Origin: Clostridium sp. CAG:508
GTDB lineage: Bacteria; Bacillota; Clostridia; TANB77; CAG-508
Length of the DNA stretch: 64,000 bases
NCBI GenBank assembly: GCA_000435755.1
Contig: FR889080.1
Coordinates: 1-64,000, forward strand
Direction of reading: 5' to 3'
Position 1 is the stretch's first letter, and each line of letters opens with the position of its first letter. The notes beneath the pieces were generated by a model. The model was given only the letters and a program-made list of their open reading frames with translations. It ran no database searches and had not been told where the DNA came from. Of this stretch, positions 34,805-44,565 are shown in pieces. Position numbers and translations under genes: made by a program.

Positions 34805-37186
34805 TTGAAAATGAAAGTGGTGAATTTTTTGAAACTCTTTGATAAATTTTTAAAAGTTTTAAAAACAGATAGAAACACATTTATGACATATATTCTAACA
34901 CTTATATCTGCATATATATTAGTGGACAGAATAATGGAATTATTATTTATAATTTTTACGGGTGTTGGTTTTAGTTATTGGGGACCTATTAAGTACTTTT
35001 TCGCATTTGCTTGCTTAGCATTTGCATTCTTCTTCTCAGGTTCTTCAAAATTTGCTAAAGCTGATGTTAACAAATTAAGATTTTTCCATGCATTTATAGT
35101 TAGCTTTTATATTTTAGTTGTATCTGCTGTAGTACAATGGTTAAATCAGATAATTTGGATTAATTTATTATCACTACCAAATTATCCAGAACTTGCAAGA
35201 GATTTCTTTTATTTGTTTAAACCAGCATTTACAGCATTAGGAGTATATATTCCACTTGTTACTTTTTATAAAGTACTTAAATGGCTTATCTTTAGTATTA
35301 ATGATGTTAAAGATATTCGTGATTCAATCTTTGATTATGGTGGAATTAAATTAACATCTGATAAAGAAGCTCATGGTGTTTATACTTGTGAAGTAAAAGT
35401 ATGTGTAGATAGTGAAAGTGGTGAAGATGTTTGCATACCGGAAAAGAAACGTTATGAATCTTTATTAGTAGTTGGTGTTTCTGGTTCTGGTAAAACAACA
35501 ATGGTTTATGAACCAATGCTTGCAAGAGATATTGAAAGAAAATCATTTTTTAAAGAAGTATCTAAAGAAATGGGATTTACAGCATTAAAAACTGGGTTGG
35601 CTAGTTTAAACTGTCCATATGATAACGATTATATAAACGAAAATTTCTCATTGGATATGTTAATTCCAAAAGAGGAAAAATTAGATACATATAAAAACTA
35701 TATGAAGAAAATGATAATTTCAAGTTCAGGTAGTAAAATTATTTATCGTAATATGGGTATTACTTATGTTTCAGCTGAAATTGAGTCAGTATCAAAAATT
35801 GCTAAAGTTGCTGAAAACTTCCATATTCCTGTTAATATAGTAGATCCAAATCGTGCAGACTCACCTGGCTTAAACCCATTCGTATATAAGGATCCTATCA
35901 AAACAGGACTTGCAGTTTCTTCAGTTTTAAAAGGTTTATACTTACACAGTAGACCAGATACAGAACTTGCATTTAGAGAAAATGAAGCTGTCCAAGTAAT
36001 TGAAAATATATCTATTTTGTTAAAAGAAATGTATCCATTAGAACATGAAGGCTTGTTACCTAACTTAGAAGATGTATTAGATTTACTTACAGACTTCGAC
36101 TTAGTAGTAGACTATGTAGAAAAAATGAAACAAATTCCAGAATTTGCTGAAAAATATCGTATTTTAATTAGATATTTTGAAAATAATTTTTACCCAGATA
36201 GTTCAAACTTATTAAATGCAAAACGTTCTACAACAACTGCTTCTGCTGAGATTGATAACTTACTACGTTATCCTGGTGTAAAAACAATATTGTGTAATCG
36301 TTCAAATAACTTGGATTATGAAAAAATATTATCAGAAGGTCAAGTTACTTTACTATGTACTCGTAGAGGAGACTTAGGCGAAACTGCTCATAAAGCTTTT
36401 GGTTTATTTTTCTTATTGTTAATGCAACAAGCAATTCTTGCTAGACCAGGAAATGACAGTACTCGTATTCCTCATTTCTTATATATAGATGACTTCCCTG
36501 CATACATTTGTAAAGCAACAGAACCTATTTATACATTATATAGAAAATACAATGTTGCAACCGTGTTAGATTCTCAAAACTTAACACAATTAAAAGGTGA
36601 CTTATCTGCTGACCCTAGAGGAGATTATTACAAAAACTTAATTTTATCAAATACAGTTAATAAATTAATCTTTGGTAATGCAACTCCAGAAGATGTTGCA
36701 TGGTGGGAAACAGCAATGCAAGATAAGAGAGAATGGACATTTAGCAATACTTATTTGGCTGATAAGACTGAGTATGACTCTAAGAAAGGTAATATCGAAT
36801 ACAAGTGGAAAGCTAATTTTGCAAAAGGTAAAATAATGGCATTGAAAGGAAAGCAAGTTATTTACAAGGTTAAAGACTTAGGTGGAAAAAGCGCTGTCAA
36901 TAAAGGTAAAGTTGATTTTATGGAAGCTAAGTATAAGGATGTTCAAAAGGTTAAAACATATAACTTTACAAAATTTGGAGGTAGCTTGCTAGACCCAGAA
37001 TCTGCTGCTAGAAAAGCTCTAAATAAGAAAAAAGTTGATTATGCAGCTGTTACTGCAAGCAATGATAATTATGATGTAGACCGTGAAGTTGATCCAATTC
37101 AAACAGATACTTCAGATTCTAAATATTTATTTGATAATGAAGAGGCAATTGTAGTTAACTTCAAAAACAAAAAGAAAACAAATTAA
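34805..37186 (+). CDS. VirD4/TraG-like membrane ATPase, orphan
   Basis: Coupling-protein-like ATPase of ~790 residues. The first ~190 residues hold about four membrane helices. A P-loop GVSGSGKTTM lies near residue 222 and a Walker B-type FLYIDDFPAYI near 557, followed by RKYNVATVLDSQNLTQL, as in TraG/TraD/VirD4 proteins that feed DNA or protein into type IV secretion systems. The tail (from ~720) is charged and possibly disordered. Start choice is open: TTG 34805, ATG 34811, or TTG 34829 (best spaced behind AAAGTGGTG). No relaxase, VirB4 or other conjugation genes are near; the only companion is the convergent winged-helix gene at 37226. Confidence 0.8.
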   Translation: MKMKVVNFLKLFDKFLKVLKTDRNTFMTYILTLISAYILVDRIMELLFIIFTGVGFSYWGPIKYFFAFACLAFAFFFSGSSKFAKADVNKLRFFHAFIVSFYILVVSAVVQWLNQIIWINLLSLPNYPELARDFFYLFKPAFTALGVYIPLVTFYKVLKWLIFSINDVKDIRDSIFDYGGIKLTSDKEAHGVYTCEVKVCVDSESGEDVCIPEKKRYESLLVVGVSGSGKTTMVYEPMLARDIERKSFFKEVSKEMGFTALKTGLASLNCPYDNDYINENFSLDMLIPKEEKLDTYKNYMKKMIISSSGSKIIYRNMGITYVSAEIESVSKIAKVAENFHIPVNIVDPNRADSPGLNPFVYKDPIKTGLAVSSVLKGLYLHSRPDTELAFRENEAVQVIENISILLKEMYPLEHEGLLPNLEDVLDLLTDFDLVVDYVEKMKQIPEFAEKYRILIRYFENNFYPDSSNLLNAKRSTTTASAEIDNLLRYPGVKTILCNRSNNLDYEKILSEGQVTLLCTRRGDLGETAHKAFGLFFLLLMQQAILARPGNDSTRIPHFLYIDDFPAYICKATEPIYTLYRKYNVATVLDSQNLTQLKGDLSADPRGDYYKNLILSNTVNKLIFGNATPEDVAWWETAMQDKREWTFSNTYLADKTEYDSKKGNIEYKWKANFAKGKIMALKGKQVIYKVKDLGGKSAVNKGKVDFMEAKYKDVQKVKTYNFTKFGGSLLDPESAARKALNKKKVDYAAVTASNDNYDVDREVDPIQTDTSDSKYLFDNEEAIVVNFKNKKKTN

Positions 37187-37190
37187 AAAA

Positions 37191-37218
37191 AATAACACTC
37201 TTTTTATAGAGTGTTATT
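37191..37218. terminator. Bidirectional terminator between the convergent pair
   Basis: An 11-bp perfect stem (37191-37201 with 37208-37218) with A-run and T-run flanks serves both the VirD4-like gene and the winged-helix gene. Confidence 0.88.
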
Positions 37219-37225
37219 TTTTTTA

Positions 37226-38167
37226 TTATATTCCTAATAATTTGACTTCAATATTTTCCATCTTATATTTTTTTGTTTCTGAGTCTACTACAAATTGTAC
37301 TAATGTTTTTTCTAGAGTCTCTTCATTTTGTCTTAAATCCGTAGTGAAGTATAATCTTATATTAGAAATTTCTACTTTATTCATAACTATTGCTTTAAAT
37401 GTTTCTGCCATATGTTTATCATCTTCACATATTATTATTAATTGTGGTAAATTCATATATCCTGAATCACCTGCCTGGAAGTTTTCGTAAAAGTCTTTAT
37501 ATAATTTCATTTTATCAACTAACTTTTTCTCCCAGTCATCTTCTCTTCTAATTACTTCAAATACAAATTCTAAAGATTTATTGTTCTTAGTTAATTTTAC
37601 ACTTCCACCACTTGCCTTAAATACTTTTCCTGCTTGTTTAGCAGTAAAACTTGGCTTTGGTATATATGACTCAAAAGCTTTTACCTTTCTTAAATATGCT
37701 ATTAAAGTTTGATTTCCTGCCAGTCTTTTCTTTATCATTGCAACTGGTTTTGTGTTGTCTGTTGGTTGCCATTTACATTCAGTTCCACGAGAATTCAATA
37801 AATATTTTCCCATTTTCTCTAAGCAATAAATTCTATAAATTCCCTTTCCATCTTCTGAATTAAAATAATATCTAGTTAATATTTTAGTTTTTACCAATTG
37901 TTCTAACTTATTGTTTAGCTTGTCTTGTGATCCTACTTCTATTCCTTTCCATTCTAACATTTGTAGCAATTGTCTTGATGTCATAAATTCAAATTCGTTT
38001 ACTAATTCAATAATGGCAAAGTGTATATCTGAAATATGTCCTATGTTTATTCTATGTATAATTTGGTTCATAGAAACATATCCATCTTTACCATCAAATA
38101 CCTTTAATTCTCCTTCTCTAATTGCAAAAGGCGATACAGTTGCCTTTATCTCATTATCTTTTACCAT
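37226..38167 (-). CDS. Replication-relaxation-like winged-helix protein
   Basis: 313 residues. Residues ~30-125 form a winged helix of the type in plasmid replication-relaxation proteins (FEFMTSRQLLQMLEWKGIEVG; LVKTKILTRYYFN; YCLEKMGKYLL). The C-terminal half has alternating strands and helices (LEFVFEVIRREDDWEKKLVDKMKLYKDFYE; LPQLIIICEDDKHMAETF), similar to the nuclease-like second half of that family. It faces the VirD4-like ATPase, a pairing known from mobile elements, where such proteins assist DNA processing. Here no relaxase or origin is visible. Function is inferred from fold pattern and context only. Confidence 0.6.
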   Translation of the reverse strand: MVKDNEIKATVSPFAIREGELKVFDGKDGYVSMNQIIHRINIGHISDIHFAIIELVNEFEFMTSRQLLQMLEWKGIEVGSQDKLNNKLEQLVKTKILTRYYFNSEDGKGIYRIYCLEKMGKYLLNSRGTECKWQPTDNTKPVAMIKKRLAGNQTLIAYLRKVKAFESYIPKPSFTAKQAGKVFKASGGSVKLTKNNKSLEFVFEVIRREDDWEKKLVDKMKLYKDFYENFQAGDSGYMNLPQLIIICEDDKHMAETFKAIVMNKVEISNIRLYFTTDLRQNEETLEKTLVQFVVDSETKKYKMENIEVKLLGI

Positions 38168-38318
38168 TTTACTCCTCCTTCTAATCTTTAATAAAGATTA
38201 AAAAATTTTATTAAGCATAGCCAATAGGTATACGCATAGTAGTTTGCTATATAATTGTTCATACAACCAGTATCAACAACTGTTAATATATTAACACATA
38301 TTTTAAATTTAGTCAAAA

Positions 38319-39035
38319 TTATGTTAATATTTGTTTTACTTCTTTATTAGTTAAATATCTAAACTCTCCTAATTTTAAATCTTTTACTTCAATATCTCCA
38401 ATTTTGCTTCTATGTAAAGCTAGTACTTTTTTTCCTATTGCTTCACACATTCTTCTTACTTGTCTATTCTTTCCCTCATGTATTGTAATTTCTATTCTGG
38501 AAATATTTTTTTCTTCATCTACTTTCATTATTCTAACTTGTGCAGGCTTTGTTATATAGCCTCCTATATCTACACCATTTCTTAAATTTTCTACTTCTTC
38601 GTTAGTAATTTTTCCTTTTACAGTTACTTGATATGTTTTATTTATTTCATGTTTTGGATGTGTAACTTGATATATAAAATCTCCATCATTGCTTAATATC
38701 AAAGCTCCCGAGGTATACATATCAAGTCTTCCAACAGGTACTACACTTTCTTTAATCCTTTTTAAAAGTTCCATTACTGTTGGCCTATTAAATTGATCTT
38801 TTACTGTACTAACATACCCTATAGGCTTATTAAGTAATATATATACCTTTTTTACATCAGTTTCAACTAGTTTGTCATTATATTTTATTTTATCTTTTTC
38901 AGGATTTATTTTAGTTCCAAGCTCTGTTACAACTTGTCCATTTACTTTTACTTTACCTGCTAAAATATATTCTTCTGCTTTTCTTCTAGAGCAAATTCCT
39001 TGATTCGCCAAAAATTTTTGTAATCTTTCTTCCAT
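38319..39035 (-). CDS. rluB: RsuA/RluB-family pseudouridine synthase
   Basis: Modifies a uridine in 23S or 16S rRNA. An N-terminal S4 domain (ERLQKFLANQGICSRRKAEEYI) is followed by the catalytic GRLDMYTSGALILSNDG and the C-terminal EGKNRQVRRMCEAIG. Length 238 fits RluB-type enzymes; the exact position modified is not certain. It lies 2 nt downstream of the RluD-type gene, so the two rRNA-modifying genes are co-translated. Confidence 0.9.
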   Translation of the reverse strand: MEERLQKFLANQGICSRRKAEEYILAGKVKVNGQVVTELGTKINPEKDKIKYNDKLVETDVKKVYILLNKPIGYVSTVKDQFNRPTVMELLKRIKESVVPVGRLDMYTSGALILSNDGDFIYQVTHPKHEINKTYQVTVKGKITNEEVENLRNGVDIGGYITKPAQVRIMKVDEEKNISRIEITIHEGKNRQVRRMCEAIGKKVLALHRSKIGDIEVKDLKLGEFRYLTNKEVKQILT

Positions 39036-39037
39036 TT

Positions 39038-39937
39038 TTACTCCTGTTTTAATCTATTTAAAATTTCCGTAAAGTATTCTGGCAATGGTGCTTCCAAATG
39101 CATTTGTTTTCCTGTTATAGGGTGTTTAAATTCTAGGCTTTTAGCGTGTAGCATTTGGCCTTGAATATTAAATTCATTCTTACCATTTGAATATGTATAA
39201 TCACCTACCACAGGATGTCCTATCTCTGCCATATGCACTCTAATTTGATGTGTTCTCCCTGTCTCTATGGCAACTTCTAGGTATGTATATTTTTCAAATC
39301 TTTCTAATACTTTAAAATGCGTAATAGCTACTTTTCCTTTTTTATCAACTGCCATTTTCTTTCTATCCTTTGTGCTTCTTGCTATTGGCATATTTATAGT
39401 CGCCTCATTCTCTGGAATAACTCCTCGAACTAATGCTAAATAAACTTTTTTCACTTCTCTATTTTGAATTTGTTCGCTCAAATTTATATGAGCTTTATCA
39501 TTTTTTGCAACAATTATCAATCCTGAGGTATCTTTATCAAGTCTGTGTACAATTCCTGGTCTAAACTCTCCACCAATTCCAGATAGTTTGCCTTTGCAAT
39601 GTGCCATAACAGCATTTACTAATGTCCCATCTGGATTTCCCACTGCTGGATGTACCACCATACCTTTTGGTTTATTTACTACTAAAATGTCATCATCTTC
39701 ATATATGACATCAAGTGGGATGTCTTGTGATTTTAAATCAGTTTCTTTAACCTCAGGTATGTTTATTATAATTTCATCTCCAGCTTGTACTTTATATGAA
39801 GCTTTTTGAGGTTTATCATTTACTAATATTTGATTATCCTCAATAAGCTTTTGTATCATCGCTCTAGATATTTCTACTTTTTGTTTACTAATATATTTAT
39901 CTAGTCTTTCTGCTTCTCCTTGTACAATAATTTTCAA
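39038..39937 (-). CDS. rluD: RluD-family 23S rRNA pseudouridine synthase
   Basis: An S4 domain (RLDKYISKQKVEISRAMIQKLI) precedes the RluA-type catalytic domain with HRLDKDTSGLIIVAKN and TGRTHQIRVHMAEIGHPVVGD. Length 299 and domain order match RluD/YlyB proteins that act on helix 69 or a related site. It follows the membrane protein gene at 39950 by 12 nt. It differs from the S4-less RluA-type gene at 1956. Confidence 0.93.
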   Translation of the reverse strand: MKIIVQGEAERLDKYISKQKVEISRAMIQKLIEDNQILVNDKPQKASYKVQAGDEIIINIPEVKETDLKSQDIPLDVIYEDDDILVVNKPKGMVVHPAVGNPDGTLVNAVMAHCKGKLSGIGGEFRPGIVHRLDKDTSGLIIVAKNDKAHINLSEQIQNREVKKVYLALVRGVIPENEATINMPIARSTKDRKKMAVDKKGKVAITHFKVLERFEKYTYLEVAIETGRTHQIRVHMAEIGHPVVGDYTYSNGKNEFNIQGQMLHAKSLEFKHPITGKQMHLEAPLPEYFTEILNRLKQE

Positions 39938-39949
39938 TGTTTTCTCCTT

Positions 39950-41632
39950 TTATTTTGATAGTCTTTCATATATTATAAAATTATCATCTTGATATATTTC
40001 GTTATAATTTTTATCTTTTGATAAAAGCATTTTTAATTTTGTATTTTTTCTCAAGATTACATGTGTTACATCATATTTTTCAAATGTATCTTCATAGTAT
40101 TTACTGCCATTTGAAGTATTTATATAATCAGTAAAAATATCTCTTCCTTCATATTTTCCATCTTTATTTTTTGTTCCATTAAACTCAGGTGCATATAAGT
40201 CTGCTCTTGAATCTATAAATACTGGTATTCCTCTATATAGTAAGTAACTTCCATAATTATATTCGTTAAATAGATGCATATTTTCTAGGTCTAGATTTTC
40301 TAAAATATAATTTGCTGCTTCTACTGGATATGTTTTTTCATTTACAAATTTATCACCCATTTTGCCTTTATATATCATAAAACTTACAAGTATAACAAGC
40401 AAAATTGTAAATACTTTTCCTAGTAATGATGTCATACCTTGCATAATCTTTTTGGTTCCATCTTTATCATATTTGGCAAAAAAGCTTGCAACCATCTTAG
40501 CAAATATAAAGCCACATATTATAACAAACATTGATGCTTGTCTTCTCGTCATAAGGGTTAACAGAGTAAGTCCTGCTAACATAAAAAAGTCTCTTAAGGT
40601 AGCTTTGGTATCTGTAAATATTAAGAATATTATAAACACAGCAAATACAGTTAACATTTCTTTGTTATTTATTAAAGTTAATGGTTGATGTTCACTAATA
40701 TTTTGTGTCGTATTTCCTTGCATTAATTTTGGTAACAAAGTATATGGTGTATCACCTATTGGTGTTAACAAGCCTGTAAATGCGCAAATAATCATAATAA
40801 GTATAAGCCATTTTACCATAGGCTCTTTTTTGAAGATAACCTTATATGATTTTTTCTCTCTTTCTTTTCTAGCTTGTGCTGCATTTTCTTTATCTAATTG
40901 CAAATGCGCAATTTTCTCTTGATATTGTCCAATTTCATCAAGTTTACCTTTTTTAGTTAATTTCTTTATTTTAAATTCATTCCATTTAATAGCAAACCAG
41001 TAATATAATTGTACTTCTACTAAAACTGCTAATAAATATTCTACAACATATGGTAAATACAATACAAAGTAAAATGGCCATACTGCGCAATGTAAGTTAG
41101 CTATTAATATTGGAATTATAACTAAATAAACAGCATATCTTTTCTTTTTTGTGCTTATAAATTGTTCTATAAATAATATGGTTAATGCAAATAATATAAA
41201 TGTTACTAACTGTGCTCTAGCAGCAATGAAATTTTTTAACAGATACATCGTTGCCATTGTAACAAAAAATGATACAAATTGATTTTTGCACAATTTACAT
41301 GATGCAAAATAAATTACTAACCCAAGTATCATACAAAGTATAATAGTTGCAATATATAGAGAACAGAATCCACCAATTCCTATATTCTCGCCAAAATCAT
41401 ACACTAAGTAAGTACTAACATCATATAACCAGTGATTATATGTATATGGTAGGTCTTCATGCCATGAAAATGGGTCTTGCATGTCTATTTCCCCTGTTTG
41501 TACAATGTGCTCACCTATTTTTATAGTATAATATGTATCATTTTGAAATGTAATTGGTGTTAAAGCAAAACAAAATATTAAAATGCAAAATACAGCCAAT
41601 ACATTAAATTTCATTTTTAACTTGTCCTTCAT
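39950..41632 (-). CDS. Polytopic membrane protein, GT-C-like layout
   Basis: 560 residues with about ten membrane helices and a soluble C-terminal domain. Near the N-terminus an extracytoplasmic loop (QTGEIDMQDPFSWHEDLPY then YNHWLYDVSTYLVYD) recalls the acidic first loop of GT-C glycosyltransferases; the C-terminal part has NEYNYGSYLLYRGIPVFIDS. A charged, helical cytoplasmic insert sits around residues 235-265. Similar proteins are common in Clostridia and unassigned. It is upstream of rluD and downstream of the EEP-family gene with short gaps. Confidence 0.65.
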   Translation of the reverse strand: MKDKLKMKFNVLAVFCILIFCFALTPITFQNDTYYTIKIGEHIVQTGEIDMQDPFSWHEDLPYTYNHWLYDVSTYLVYDFGENIGIGGFCSLYIATIILCMILGLVIYFASCKLCKNQFVSFFVTMATMYLLKNFIAARAQLVTFILFALTILFIEQFISTKKKRYAVYLVIIPILIANLHCAVWPFYFVLYLPYVVEYLLAVLVEVQLYYWFAIKWNEFKIKKLTKKGKLDEIGQYQEKIAHLQLDKENAAQARKEREKKSYKVIFKKEPMVKWLILIMIICAFTGLLTPIGDTPYTLLPKLMQGNTTQNISEHQPLTLINNKEMLTVFAVFIIFLIFTDTKATLRDFFMLAGLTLLTLMTRRQASMFVIICGFIFAKMVASFFAKYDKDGTKKIMQGMTSLLGKVFTILLVILVSFMIYKGKMGDKFVNEKTYPVEAANYILENLDLENMHLFNEYNYGSYLLYRGIPVFIDSRADLYAPEFNGTKNKDGKYEGRDIFTDYINTSNGSKYYEDTFEKYDVTHVILRKNTKLKMLLSKDKNYNEIYQDDNFIIYERLSK

Positions 41633-41652
41633 TTATTTAAATCTCCTCACTT

Positions 41653-42390
41653 TTAAATATCAAATTCTGCAAAAACAGCATCATGATCAGATACTCCATT
41701 TACATTTATTGTTTCATACTTATTTAATCTAATTCCTTTTGAATAAAAAATAGTATCAATACAGCCTTTTCCAAGTTCTGAAAACCATGTGTCTTTTTTA
41801 TTTGGTAATTGTTCTAATTGTTTTTTTAATATCTCATATTCTTCATAGGTTTCTGCTTCTTCAAAGGTATATTGTCCTTTGCCAAGTCTTGTAACACCAA
41901 CATTAAAATCTCCACCCATTATAATTAATTCATTTGGATCTATTTTTTTCATTATTCTATTTATTTCTTTTGCTGCTAATATTCTCTCATCTTGATATGT
42001 AGATAAATGCACTGAGAATAAATTTATTTTGGTTGTTCCAAATGATATTCTATTACACAAAATTCCTCTTTGCTCATGATTCATATCTGTAAGTGGCATT
42101 AAGTAATTTGTTGAAAATGAAATTGGAAATCTACTAATTATTCCATCTCCATAATAGCCATCTTCTAAAGTTATATTGCTTTCCATTGAACAATAATATA
42201 AACCAATAGCTTTGCTAAATTCTCTAATTTGGTTCATATCTCCTGCTCTTTTGGTGTACATATCTACTTCTTGCAAAAACACAATATCTGGTTTATATTC
42301 TTTAATCACTTCTGCTTGTCTTTGCAAATCAACTTTTCCATCCATTCCTCTTCCATGTGCAACATTGAAAGTAATAATTTTTAAAATCAT
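41653..42390 (-). CDS. Endonuclease/exonuclease/phosphatase family protein
   Basis: EEP-fold hydrolase, 245 residues. Motifs in order: ITFNVAHG (Asn), FLQEVD (metal-binding Glu), a YYGDGIISRFPI segment, FSVHLSTYQDERI (His), MGGDFNV (Asp, Asn) and GVSDHDAVFAEF (Asp, His). No signal peptide, so it acts in the cytoplasm. Substrates in this superfamily include DNA, phosphoinositides and nucleotides; this one is not assigned. Confidence 0.88.
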   Translation of the reverse strand: MILKIITFNVAHGRGMDGKVDLQRQAEVIKEYKPDIVFLQEVDMYTKRAGDMNQIREFSKAIGLYYCSMESNITLEDGYYGDGIISRFPISFSTNYLMPLTDMNHEQRGILCNRISFGTTKINLFSVHLSTYQDERILAAKEINRIMKKIDPNELIIMGGDFNVGVTRLGKGQYTFEEAETYEEYEILKKQLEQLPNKKDTWFSELGKGCIDTIFYSKGIRLNKYETINVNGVSDHDAVFAEFDI

Positions 42391-42461
42391 TTTACCACCA
42401 ACCTTTTTTATATATTCGCATTATATCAAATTTACCGTATATAAACAAGTAAACTATAAAA

Positions 42462-42488
42462 AAGAAGTGATTTTTTCAATCACCTCTT
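42462..42488 (-). terminator. Terminator of rpsB-tsf
   Basis: An 11-bp stem with one G-T pair (42462-42472 with 42478-42488), 6 nt past the tsf stop, followed on minus by a run of T. Confidence 0.82.
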
Positions 42489-42493
42489 ATACT

Positions 42494-43375
42494 CTATCCA
42501 TTGATTTGTTTTGCAACTTCTTCTGCAAAGTTTTCTTCTCTTTTTTGTAGTCCTTCACCTTTTTCAAATCTAGCAAATCTAACTACTTTAGCTCCTTTAG
42601 ATTCAACTAATTTTCCAACTTTTTGGTCTGGATCTTTTACGAAGTCTTGCTCTACTAAACAAATTTCTCCATAGAATTTTCCAATTCTACCTTGTACTAT
42701 TTTTTCAGCAACTGCTTCTGGTTTTCCTTCATTAACAGCTTGTGCTTTTAAAATTTCCATTTCATGTGCTACTCTGTCAGCTGGAACACTTTCTCTATCT
42801 AAGTATTCTGGTTTAGCAGCAGCTATTTGCATACAAATATCTTTTGCTAATGTGCTGTCTCCACCTTCTAATTCAACTAGAACACCGATTTTTCCGTCTC
42901 CATGAATGTAGCTTTCTACTAATCCATTTGATTCAAATCTTTCAAATCTACGAATTGACATATTTTCACCAATTGTAGCTATTTTGTTTGTTAATACATC
43001 TTTAACTGTTTTATCTGGTTCTACAATTGAAGGTTGTTCTAATAACTCTTCTACTGTAGCTGGATTTTTTTCAGCAACTTGTTTTGCAACATCTGCTACA
43101 AAGCTTCTAAATTCTTCGTTTTTAGCAACGAAGTCTGTTTCTGCATTAACTTCAACTACAACACCTATTTTTTTGTCATCTGTTACATATGTTGTAACTA
43201 AACCTTCTGCTGCGATTCTATCTGATTTTTTAGCAGCTTTTGCAATTCCTCTTTCACGTAAAAGTTCAATTGCTTTTTCTTCATCTCCATTAGTTTCTGT
43301 TAATACTTTTTTGCAGTCCATCATTCCTGCACCTGTTTTTTCTCTTAACTCTTTTACTTGTTCTGCAGTAATCAT
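42494..43375 (-). CDS. tsf: Elongation factor Ts
   Basis: Guanine nucleotide exchange factor for EF-Tu. The N-terminal UBA-like domain (VKELREKTGAGMMDCKKVL) is followed by AIELLRERGIAKAAKKSDRIAAEG and the two core domains (EVNAETDFVAKNEEF). Length 293 is normal. It follows rpsB, the conserved bacterial order. Confidence 0.98.
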   Translation of the reverse strand: MITAEQVKELREKTGAGMMDCKKVLTETNGDEEKAIELLRERGIAKAAKKSDRIAAEGLVTTYVTDDKKIGVVVEVNAETDFVAKNEEFRSFVADVAKQVAEKNPATVEELLEQPSIVEPDKTVKDVLTNKIATIGENMSIRRFERFESNGLVESYIHGDGKIGVLVELEGGDSTLAKDICMQIAAAKPEYLDRESVPADRVAHEMEILKAQAVNEGKPEAVAEKIVQGRIGKFYGEICLVEQDFVKDPDQKVGKLVESKGAKVVRFARFEKGEGLQKREENFAEEVAKQING

Positions 43376-43399
43376 AAAAAATCCTCCTTTTTTTGATTA

Positions 43400-43432
43400 A
43401 AGGATGTACTTTTTAAGAATAAGTACATCCTT
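43400..43432 (-). terminator. Hairpin between rpsB and tsf
   Basis: A perfect 12-bp stem (43400-43411 with 43421-43432) in the 75-nt gap, followed on minus by a T-rich run. It probably reduces read-through into tsf, giving more S2 than EF-Ts. Confidence 0.7.
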
Positions 43433-43450
43433 CTTAAAATAATATTTATA

Positions 43451-44350
43451 TTATTCTGCTACTTCTTCTGTAGTAGCTTTTTTTCTTGTTCTTTTTGGCT
43501 TTTCTACTTCTGCTGTTTCTTCTGTAGCTTCAGCTTCCTCAGCTACTTTTTTTGTTCTTTTAGCTTTTTTAGGTTCTTCAACTTCTTCGCTAGCAACTAC
43601 TTCTTCCATATCTGTAGGTTCTGCTACTTCTTCAACTTCCATAGCTTCTTCTACAGCTTCCATAGATTCACCTTGTTTTCCTTCAATAACTGCATTTGCC
43701 ATGCAATCTGCAATTAATTTAACTGCTCTAATAGCATCGTCATTTCCTGGAATTGCGTAATCTACATCTTGTGGATTACAGTTAGTATCTACTAAACCGA
43801 TTACTGGAATTCCTAATTTTCTAGCTTCTAGAATTCCTATTTTTTCTTTTTTAGGATCAACTATAAACATAACTCCTGGTACTTCAGTCATTTCTTTAAT
43901 ACCACCTAAGTTTTTCTCTAGTTTTTCCATTTCTTTCTTTAATAATATAACTTCTTTTTTAGGTAAAACTTCGAAAGTACCGTCTTCTTGCATTTTTTCA
44001 AGTTCTAGTAATCTTCCAATTCTTTTTCTAATTGTTGAGAAGTTAGTTAATGTACCACCTAACCATCTTTGATTTACATAGTACATACCGCATTTTTCTG
44101 CAGCTTCTTTAACACATTCTTGTGCTTGTTTTTTAGTTCCTACAAATAGAACTGTTTTTCCTGCTTCTGCTTGTTCTTTTAAGAAAGCATAAGCTTCATC
44201 TAATTTTTTAGATGTTTTTTGTAAGTCGATGATATGGATACCATTTCTAGCTTGGAATATGTATTCAGCCATTTTAGGATCCCATCTTCTTGTTTGATGT
44301 CCAAAGTGAACACCAGCTTCTAGTAATTGTTTCATTGCAACTACTGCCAT
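43451..44350 (-). CDS. rpsB: 30S ribosomal protein S2 with an acidic/basic tail
   Basis: The ribosomal core (residues 1 to ~230) is standard: [71 protein letters not shown]-terminal tail of about 65 residues is unusual: it alternates Glu/Ala/Val with Lys-rich patches ([17 protein letters not shown]). Such tails occur in some Clostridia and mycoplasma-like lineages and may contact mRNA or neighbouring ribosomes. AGGAGG precedes the ATG. Confidence 0.97.
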   Translation of the reverse strand: MAVVAMKQLLEAGVHFGHQTRRWDPKMAEYIFQARNGIHIIDLQKTSKKLDEAYAFLKEQAEAGKTVLFVGTKKQAQECVKEAAEKCGMYYVNQRWLGGTLTNFSTIRKRIGRLLELEKMQEDGTFEVLPKKEVILLKKEMEKLEKNLGGIKEMTEVPGVMFIVDPKKEKIGILEARKLGIPVIGLVDTNCNPQDVDYAIPGNDDAIRAVKLIADCMANAVIEGKQGESMEAVEEAMEVEEVAEPTDMEEVVASEEVEEPKKAKRTKKVAEEAEATEETAEVEKPKRTRKKATTEEVAE

Positions 44351-44397
44351 TTTTCTTTCCTCCTTTTAGTTTTTCCTCCATACTGCTTCAACCACAT

Positions 44398-44420
44398 AAA
44401 AAAACTTGTGTATACAAGCA
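44398..44420 (-). promoter_or_regulatory. Attenuator-like hairpin in the rpsB leader
   Basis: On minus, GCTTGT pairs with ACAAGT across a short loop and is followed by seven T, within the ~108-nt leader of rpsB. The stem is short (5-6 bp). It may be a premature terminator used for feedback on ribosomal protein synthesis. Confidence 0.45.
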
Positions 44421-44464
44421 CTCTTTTTATGCTAACAATATGTGTGTATTTTTCAACGCATTTA

Positions 44465-44501
44465 ATTATACCAAAAAAGTGTTGCAATTGCAACACTTTT
44501 T
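44465..44501 (-). promoter_or_regulatory. rpsB promoter overlapped by a 28-bp perfect palindrome
   Basis: On minus: TTGCAA (44493-44488), a 17-nt spacer and TATAAT (44470-44465). The palindrome 44474-44501 (core GTGTTGCAATTGCAACAC) covers the -35 box and most of the spacer. No gene ends here on either strand (rpsB and the plus-strand gene diverge), so an operator is more likely than a terminator. Confidence 0.6.
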
Positions 44502-44565
44502 GTGAATTTTTATAGTAAAATTTTGTATGTTAATTTTCATGGTTACTCGAAATATCTATAATTAA

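Noticed and set aside
44474..44501. Palindrome read as a transcription terminator
   Set aside because: No gene ends there on either strand; rpsB and the gene at 44673 diverge.
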